Below, one piece after another: positions 57,201 to 64,000 of a stretch of 64,000 nt of DNA (position 1 is the first letter of the stretch; each line of letters opens with the position of its first letter). Position numbers and translations under genes: made by a program. Below the pieces are notes generated by a model that was given only the letters and a program-made list of their open reading frames with translations, searched no databases and was not told the DNA's origin. Source of the DNA: Lactuca virosa (lineage: Eukaryota; Streptophyta; Magnoliopsida; Asterales; Asteraceae); NCBI GenBank assembly GCA_928212115.1, contig CAKMRJ010005523.1:144185951-144249950 (forward strand), written 5' to 3'.

Positions 57201-60200
57201 GTTTGTACATGCTAGGGTTACAGTATTGTTAAAGAAAATATTCAGTATTCGTTTGTACATGCTAGCTAGTGTTTGATATGTTATATGTGTTGGATTAGGC
57301 GTCTAAGCCCATAACTATATTTGGTATGTACTTGACCCGATAGTAGCATGGTCCTTTTGGGTTGCCTTCACCGGAGCAATTTGATAGGATGGATATTTGA
57401 GAAAGAAGTTATTTGTGATTTATTAATATATTATAAGAATAATATATTAATTGAGAAATTATATTATTTAATTAGTATTGATCAAGAATTAATTTGGAAT
57501 TAATTTAGTGATCAAAAGAGACTGATTAAATTTACAGGGACTGGTTAGGTAAATCAATGATACTTATAGTTTGGGCTAATGATCCATGATTAGGGATGGA
57601 CTAAGTCTATGTGGGAGTCCATGAAGAGTTAGTCCAAAGGGCCTATCATATAGATCATTGGAATACAGTATTGTTAAAGAAAATATTCAAAGACCGTATC
57701 TAATGTGATGCATCATGCACTATAAATACTAAACCCTAAAAAAATATATGGTTGGACAGGCCCAAACCGTGAATACATTGGACTAAACTAACGAATCCCA
57801 ATGGCGCAACCCATAGACTCAACAGAACGAAGAAGTTATGGCCTTCAGAAGTTTTAGTGGTTTTAGGGTGAATCTGGGTACGCGGGGCGTACTAGTGCTA
57901 AGGCCAGTATGCGGGGAGTACAATGGCGTTCGTTGGGCGTAGTGAGCAGAATGATCGCGGATGCCCTAAGGAGTATGTTGGGTGTACCAGAAGTACGTTG
58001 GGCAACTCCAATCAGACCCAAACCCTATTTTAGTGTCTTGGACCCTATTTAAGCTCCTTATCTCATCACCTACCCTCATATATGCAGCCTCCATCCCTCA
58101 AAACCTTAGAATCGAAACCTTATTCCACATTTGAGTGGTTTTTGAGCTTTTGGTAGCATTTCAAGCTTTTTGGTGTTCATAGAAGAAGAAGGAACTTCTT
58201 GGAGAAGTGTAGGATGGCTTGAAGCTTTTAGATCCAAGATTGTTGCATCTTGATCTACATTTTGGAGGTATAACTTTCTATCTTGATGATCTTATATGTT
58301 AGATCTAGTTCATTGACTATTTTGTGCCTTTTGGAGTCTTTTGTAATAAAGATGGGTTATTGATCTACTCCAGAAGCAAAGGGTGTTAGATCTTAGCTCC
58401 ATTCAGTCCCAAGGTTCATAAAAAATGAAAGAATTATGATGTATTGTAGTACATGCAAGCATTAAGTCACTTGTTAAGTCATCTTTAAGCTTAAGAGCTT
58501 CATTTAGCCATGCATGAACGTAATGTTAGCAACTTTACGTGATAATCCATTTCAAGTAAGTCAGATATGTGTTTTGAAGCTATGTCTTAACGGATTAAGT
58601 GATGGAATTTAGTTTTGGGCTAAATGGGTAAGTACATTGGGCGTATAAGCAGGTACGCGTACGTGTTGGTTACGCCCCGCGTACTCAGGCTGGTGGGCTT
58701 CGCATGTTTGGGCCTTAGATTTGGGCTATTCTTTGGGCTTTATGGATTGGGGATTTGTTGGGCCACCTGAATGAAAGAGTTTGGAGTAGAGAAAATTAGT
58801 GGGCCTTAAGGTAAGGCCCATGTAAGGGTGTGGGCCCTATTTAGAAAATTGGGCCATGTTTGGGCCTTGAGTGTTTATTGGATCTTTAGAACTTTGGATT
58901 GTTAGTTTGGACCTAGGTTGGGTCATGCTGAGTAAAGGGTAAAAAGGTCTTTTACCCAAGTTTGGGCAATTAGTATGGATCAGATCCAATTATTGATGGA
59001 TGATTATTTTGGTGATTTGTAGTGCGGGGATTTTAGCGAGGCAGCGGCCAGAGATTCTTTTTGTGAGGTTCGGCAGTGCGAGGTGAGTTTTCCTCGCTGT
59101 ACTTTTGGGTCGAAGGCACCAAGGCCGACCCTTTGGATTGTTATCCTAGTTTATCTTTTGATTATATATGTAGTGATCTGTTAGATCTGTATCCTGACAT
59201 ATAGGATGATGTTATGTATAGTGATCCGTAAGATCTATATCCTAGTATATAGGATGATGTTATGTGTAGTGATCTGTTAGATCTGTATCCTAGTATATAG
59301 GATGATGCTATGATTAGTGATCTGTTAGATCTGTATGATCGTTTGTACATGCTAGGGTTACAGTATTGTTAAAGAAAATATTCAGTATTCGTTTGTACAT
59401 GCTAGCTAGTGTTTGATATGTTATATGTGTTGGATTAGGCGTCTAAGCCCATAACTATATTTGGTATGTACTTGACCCGATAGTAGCATGGTCCTTTTGG
59501 GTTGCCTTCACCGGAGCAATTTGATAGGATGGATATTTGAGAAAGAAGTTATTTGTGATTTATTAATATATTATAAGAATAATATATTAATTGAGAAATT
59601 ATATTATTTAATTAGTATTGATCAAGAATTAATTTGGAATTAATTTAGTGATCAAAAGAGACTGATTAAATTTACAGGGACTGGTTAGGTAAATCAATGA
59701 TACTTATAGTTTGGGCTAATGATCCATGATTAGGGATGGACTAAGTCTATGTGGGAGTCCATGAAGAGTTAGTCCAAAGGGCCTATCATATAGATCATTG
59801 GAATACAGTATTGTTAAAGAAAATATTCAAAGACCGTATCTAATGTGATGCATCATGCACTATAAATACTAAACCCTAAAAAAATATATGGTTGGACAGG
59901 CCCAAACCGTGAATACATTGGACTAAACTAACGAATCCCAATGGCGCAACCCATAGACTCAACAGAACGAAGAAGTTATGGCCTTCAGAAGTTTTAGTGG
60001 TTTTAGGGTGAATCTGGGTACGCGGGGCGTACTAGTGCTAAGGCCAGTATGCGGGGAGTACAATGGCGTTCGTTGGGCGTAGTGAGCAGAATGATCGCGG
60101 ATGCCCTAAGGAGTATGTTGGGTGTACCAGAAGTACGTTGGGCAACTCCAATCAGACCCAAACCCTATTTTAGTGTCTTGGACCCTATTTAAGCTCCTTA

Positions 60201-63200
60201 TCTCATCACCTACCCTCATATATGCAGCCTCCATCCCTCAAAACCTTAGAATCGAAACCTTATTCCACATTTGAGTGGTTTTTGAGCTTTTGGTAGCATT
60301 TCAAGCTTTTTGGTGTTCATAGAAGAAGAAGGAACTTCTTGGAGAAGTGTAGGATGGCTTGAAGCTTTTAGATCCAAGATTGTTGCATCTTGATCTACAT
60401 TTTGGAGGTATAACTTTCTATCTTGATGATCTTATATGTTAGATCTAGTTCATTGACTATTTTGTGCCTTTTGGAGTCTTTTGTAATAAAGATGGGTTAT
60501 TGATCTACTCCAGAAGCAAAGGGTGTTAGATCTTAGCTCCATTCAGTCCCAAGGTTCATAAAAAATGAAAGAATTATGATGTATTGTAGTACATGCAAGC
60601 ATTAAGTCACTTGTTAAGTCATCTTTAAGCTTAAGAGCTTCATTTAGCCATGCATGAACGTAATGTTAGCAACTTTACGTGATAATCCATTTCAAGTAAG
60701 TCAGATATGTGTTTTGAAGCTATGTCTTAACGGATTAAGTGATGGAATTTAGTTTTGGGCTAAATGGGTAAGTACACTGGGCGTATAAGCAGGTACGCGT
60801 ACGTGTTGGTTACGCCCCGCGTACTCAGGCTGGTGGGCTTCGCATGTTTGGGCCTTAGATTTGGGCTATTCTTTGGGCTTTATGGATTGGGGATTTGTTG
60901 GGCCACCTGAATGAAAGAGTTTGGAGTAGAGAAAATTAGTGGGCCTTAAGGTAAGGCCCATGTAAGGGTGTGGGCCCTATTTAGAAAATTGGGCCATGTT
61001 TGGGCCTTGAGTGTTTATTGGATCTTTAGAACTTTGGATTGTTAGTTTGGACCTAGGTTGGGTCATGCTGAGTAAAGGGTAAAAAGGTCTTTTACCCAAG
61101 TTTGGGCAATTAGTATGGATCAGATCCAATTATTGATGGATGATTATTTTGGTGATTTGTAGTGCGGGGATTTTAGCGAGGCAGCGGCCAGAGATTCTTT
61201 TTGTGAGGTTCGGCAGTGCGAGGTGAGTTTTCCTCGCTGTACTTTTGGGTCGAAGGCACCAAGGCCGACCCTTTGGATTGTTATCCTAGTTTATCTTTTG
61301 ATTATATATGTAGTGATCTGTTAGATCTGTATCCTGACATATAGGATGATGTTATGTATAGTGATCCGTAAGATCTATATCCTAGTATATAGGATGATGT
61401 TATGTGTAGTGATCTGTTAGATCTGTATCCTAGTATATAGGATGATGCTATGATTAGTGATCTGTTAGATCTGTATGATCGTTTGTACATGCTAGGGTTA
61501 CAGTATTGTTAAAGAAAATATTCAGTATTCGTTTGTACATGCTAGCTAGTGTTTGATATGTTATATGTGTTGGATTAGGCGTCTAAGCCCATAACTATAT
61601 TTGGTATGTACTTGACCCGATAGTAGCATGGTCCTTTTGGGTTGCCTTCACCGGAGCAATTTGATAGGATGGATATTTGAGAAAGAAGTTATTTGTGATT
61701 TATTAATATATTATAAGAATAATATATTAATTGAGAAATTATATTATTTAATTAGTATTGATCAAGAATTAATTTGGAATTAATTTAGTGATCAAAAGAG
61801 ACTAATTAAATTTATAGGGACTGGTTAGGTAAATCAATGATACTTATAGTTTGGGCTAATGATCCATGATTAGGGATGGACTAAGTCTATGTGGGAGTCC
61901 ATGAAGAGTTAGTCCAAAGGGCCTATCATATAGATCATTGGAATACAGTATTGTTAAAGAAAATATTCAAAGACCGTATCTAATGTGATGCATCATGCAC
62001 TATAAATACTAAACCCTAAAAAAATATATGGTTGGACAGGCCCAAACCGTGAATACATTGGACTAAACTAACGAATCCCAATGGCGCAACCCATAGACTC
62101 AACAGAACGAAGAAGTTATGGCCTTCAGAAGTTTTAGTGGTTTTAGGGTGAATCTGGGTACGCGGGGCGTACTAGTGCTAAGGCCAGTATGCGGGGAGTA
62201 CAATGGCGTTCGTTGGGCGTAGTGAGCAGAATGATCGCGGATGCCCTAAGGAGTATGTTGGGTGTACCAGAAGTACGTTGGGCAACTCCAATCAGACCCA
62301 AACCCTATTTTAGTGTCTTGGACCCTATTTAAGCTCCTTATCTCATCACCTACCCTCATATATGCAGCCTCCATCCCTCAAAACCTTAGAATCGAAACCT
62401 TATTCCACATTTGAGTGGTTTTTGAGCTTTTGGTAGCATTTCAAGCTTTTTGGTGTTCATAGAAGAAGAAGGAACTTCTTGGAGAAGTGTAGGATGGCTT
62501 GAAGCTTTTAGATCCAAGATTGTTGCATCTTGATCTACATTTTGGAGGTATAACTTTCTATCTTGATGATCTTATATGTTAGATCTAGTTCATTGACTAT
62601 TTTGTGCCTTTTGGAGTCTTTTGTAATAAAGATGGGTTATTGATCTACTCCAGAAGCAAAGGGTGTTAGATCTTAGCTCCATTCAGTCCCAAGGTTCATA
62701 AAAAATGAAAGAATTATGATGTATTGTAGTACATGCAAGCATTAAGTCACTTGTTAAGTCATCTTTAAGCTTAAGAGCTTCATTTAGCCATGCATGAACG
62801 TAATGTTAGCAACTTTACGTGATAATCCATTTCAAGTAAGTCAGATATGTGTTTTGAAGCTATGTCTTAACGGATTAAGTGATGGAATTTAGTTTTGGGC
62901 TAAATGGGTAAGTACACTGGGCGTATAAGCAGGTACGCGTACGTGTTGGTTACGCCCCGCGTACTCAGGCTGGTGGGCTTCGCATGTTTGGGCCTTAGAT
63001 TTGGGCTATTCTTTGGGCTTTATGGATTGGGGATTTGTTGGGCCACCTGAATGAAAGAGTTTGGAGTAGAGAAAATTAGTGGGCCTTAAGGTAAGGCCCA
63101 TGTAAGGGTGTGGGCCCTATTTAGAAAATTGGGCCATGTTTGGGCCTTGAGTGTTTATTGGATCTTTAGAACTTTGGATTGTTAGTTTGGACCTAGGTTG

Positions 63201-64000
63201 GGTCATGCTGAGTAAAGGGTAAAAAGGTCTTTTACCCAAGTTTGGGCAATTAGTATGGATCAGATCCAATTATTGATGGATGATTATTTTGGTGATTTGT
63301 AGTGCGGGGATTTTAGCGAGGCAGCTGCCAGAGATTCTTTTTGTGAGGTTCGGCAGTGCGAGGTGAGTTTTCCTCGCTGTACTTTTGGGTCGAAGGCACC
63401 AATGCCGACCCTTTGGATTGTTATCCTAGTTTATCTTTTGATTATATATGTAGTGATCTGTTAGATCTGTATCCTGACATATAGGATGATGTTATGTATA
63501 GTGATCCGTAAGATCTATATCCTAGTATATAGGATGATGTTATGTGTAGTGATCTGTTAGATCTGTATCCTAGTATATAGGATGATGCTATGATTAGTGA
63601 TCTGTTAGATCTGTATGATCGTTTGTACATGCTAGGGTTACAGTATTGTTAAAGAAAATATTCATTATTCGTTTGTACATGCTAGCTAGTGTTTGATATG
63701 TTATATGTGTTGGATTAGGCGTCTAAGCCCATAACTATATTTGGTATGTACTTGACCCGATAGTAGCATGGTCCTTTTGGGTTGCCTTCACCGGAGCAAT
63801 TTGATAGGATGGATATTTGAGAAAGAAGTTATTTGTGATTTATTAATATATTATAAGAATAATATATTAATTGAGAAATTATTTATTTAATTAGTATTGA
63901 TCAAGATTAATTTGGAATTAATTTAGTGATCAAAAGAGACTGATTAAATTTATAGGGACTGGTTAGGTAAATCAATGATACTTATAGTTTGGGCTAATGA

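Larger units (their letters stand above)
49104..64000. repeat. Tandem satellite array, 2140-bp unit, seven copies, continues past window
   Basis: Unit starts are at 49104, 51244, 53384, 55524, 57664, 59804 and 61944, an exact 2140-bp period in the first six. Units are about 99% identical by eye. Each has (offsets in unit 1) an F-type LTR end 49104-49264, unassigned sequence to 50867, and a D-type LTR fragment 50868-51243. Unit 1 and unit 7 hold most private variants; unit 7 also has 1-bp deletions near 63885-63910. No protein-coding capacity is credible; the repeated 62-codon minus-strand frame comes from the 48-bp minisatellite. Confidence 0.97.

Noticed and set aside
49104..64000. Regular repeats as a CRISPR-like array
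   Set aside because: The period is 2140 bp of near-identical DNA with no short repeat/unique spacer structure, in a plant-type context.
1..64000. Host protein-coding genes
   Set aside because: Every supported ORF aligns with a retrotransposon domain; the remaining ORFs are shadows of these or lie in repeats.

Overview
The window is non-genic plant repeat DNA. It holds no host gene, rRNA, tRNA or CRISPR array that I can support. Every coding region belongs to Ty1/copia LTR retrotransposons, and the last ~15 kb is a high-identity tandem satellite. The evidence for a plant is the repeated priming site complementary to plant initiator-Met tRNA (TGGTATCAGAGCC), Sirevirus-type copia elements with a third ORF, and AT-rich intergenic DNA. 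The ORF3 and gag sequence styles recall Asteraceae (lettuce-like) genomes, but that is recognition without a search.

Layout (element letters are mine). F (minus strand) is the oldest host element; its pieces are at 9286-11533 and 47918-49264. A (plus strand, 1-9285) abuts F on the left and enters from outside the window. B (minus, 11534-47917) sits in the gag of F, with LTRs of 298 bp and target-site duplication (TSD) CTAAC. C (plus, 18577-31539) sits in the reverse-transcriptase region of B, with LTRs of 641 bp and TSD CCTTC. D (minus, 35784-46296) sits in the gag of B, with LTRs of ~770 bp and TSD GAATT. E (plus, 43185-45973) sits inside the 5' LTR of D and is a short gag-only element with 489-bp LTRs. 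By-eye LTR divergence falls in the nesting order: B ~4.4%, C ~3.7%, D ~1.2%, E ~0.6%. A, B, C and F are Sirevirus-like; D is another, Tork/Angela-like copia lineage; E is Tork/TNT1-94-like.

Element biology. A, B and C share the order gag, protease, integrase, RT, RNase H, a spacer of 0.85-1.9 kb, then a long third ORF, the polypurine tract and the 3' LTR. In the classical SIRE1 element the third ORF is reached by stop-codon readthrough. Here it lies far downstream of pol and is preceded in all three elements by a TATAAAA box 95-110 bp before its start. The third ORFs carry lysine-rich nuclear-localisation-like stretches, coiled coils and a conserved C-terminal domain, with no membrane segment I can see. 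A, B and C also carry several G-rich purine tracts resembling their own 3' polypurine tract in the integrase-RT linker. All large pol genes are broken by stops and frameshifts. Only the gag of E is intact.

Satellite. From 49104 to the window end, seven copies of a 2140-bp unit run head to tail at about 99% identity. Each unit is a chimera: a truncated F-type LTR end (minus), about 1.6 kb of unassigned sequence containing a 48-bp minisatellite, and a D-type LTR fragment (plus). The first unit is continuous with the truncated F LTR, so the array seems to have grown from this very junction. A patch of the same LTR recurs inside each unit between duplicated flanks, as if copied in by template switching.
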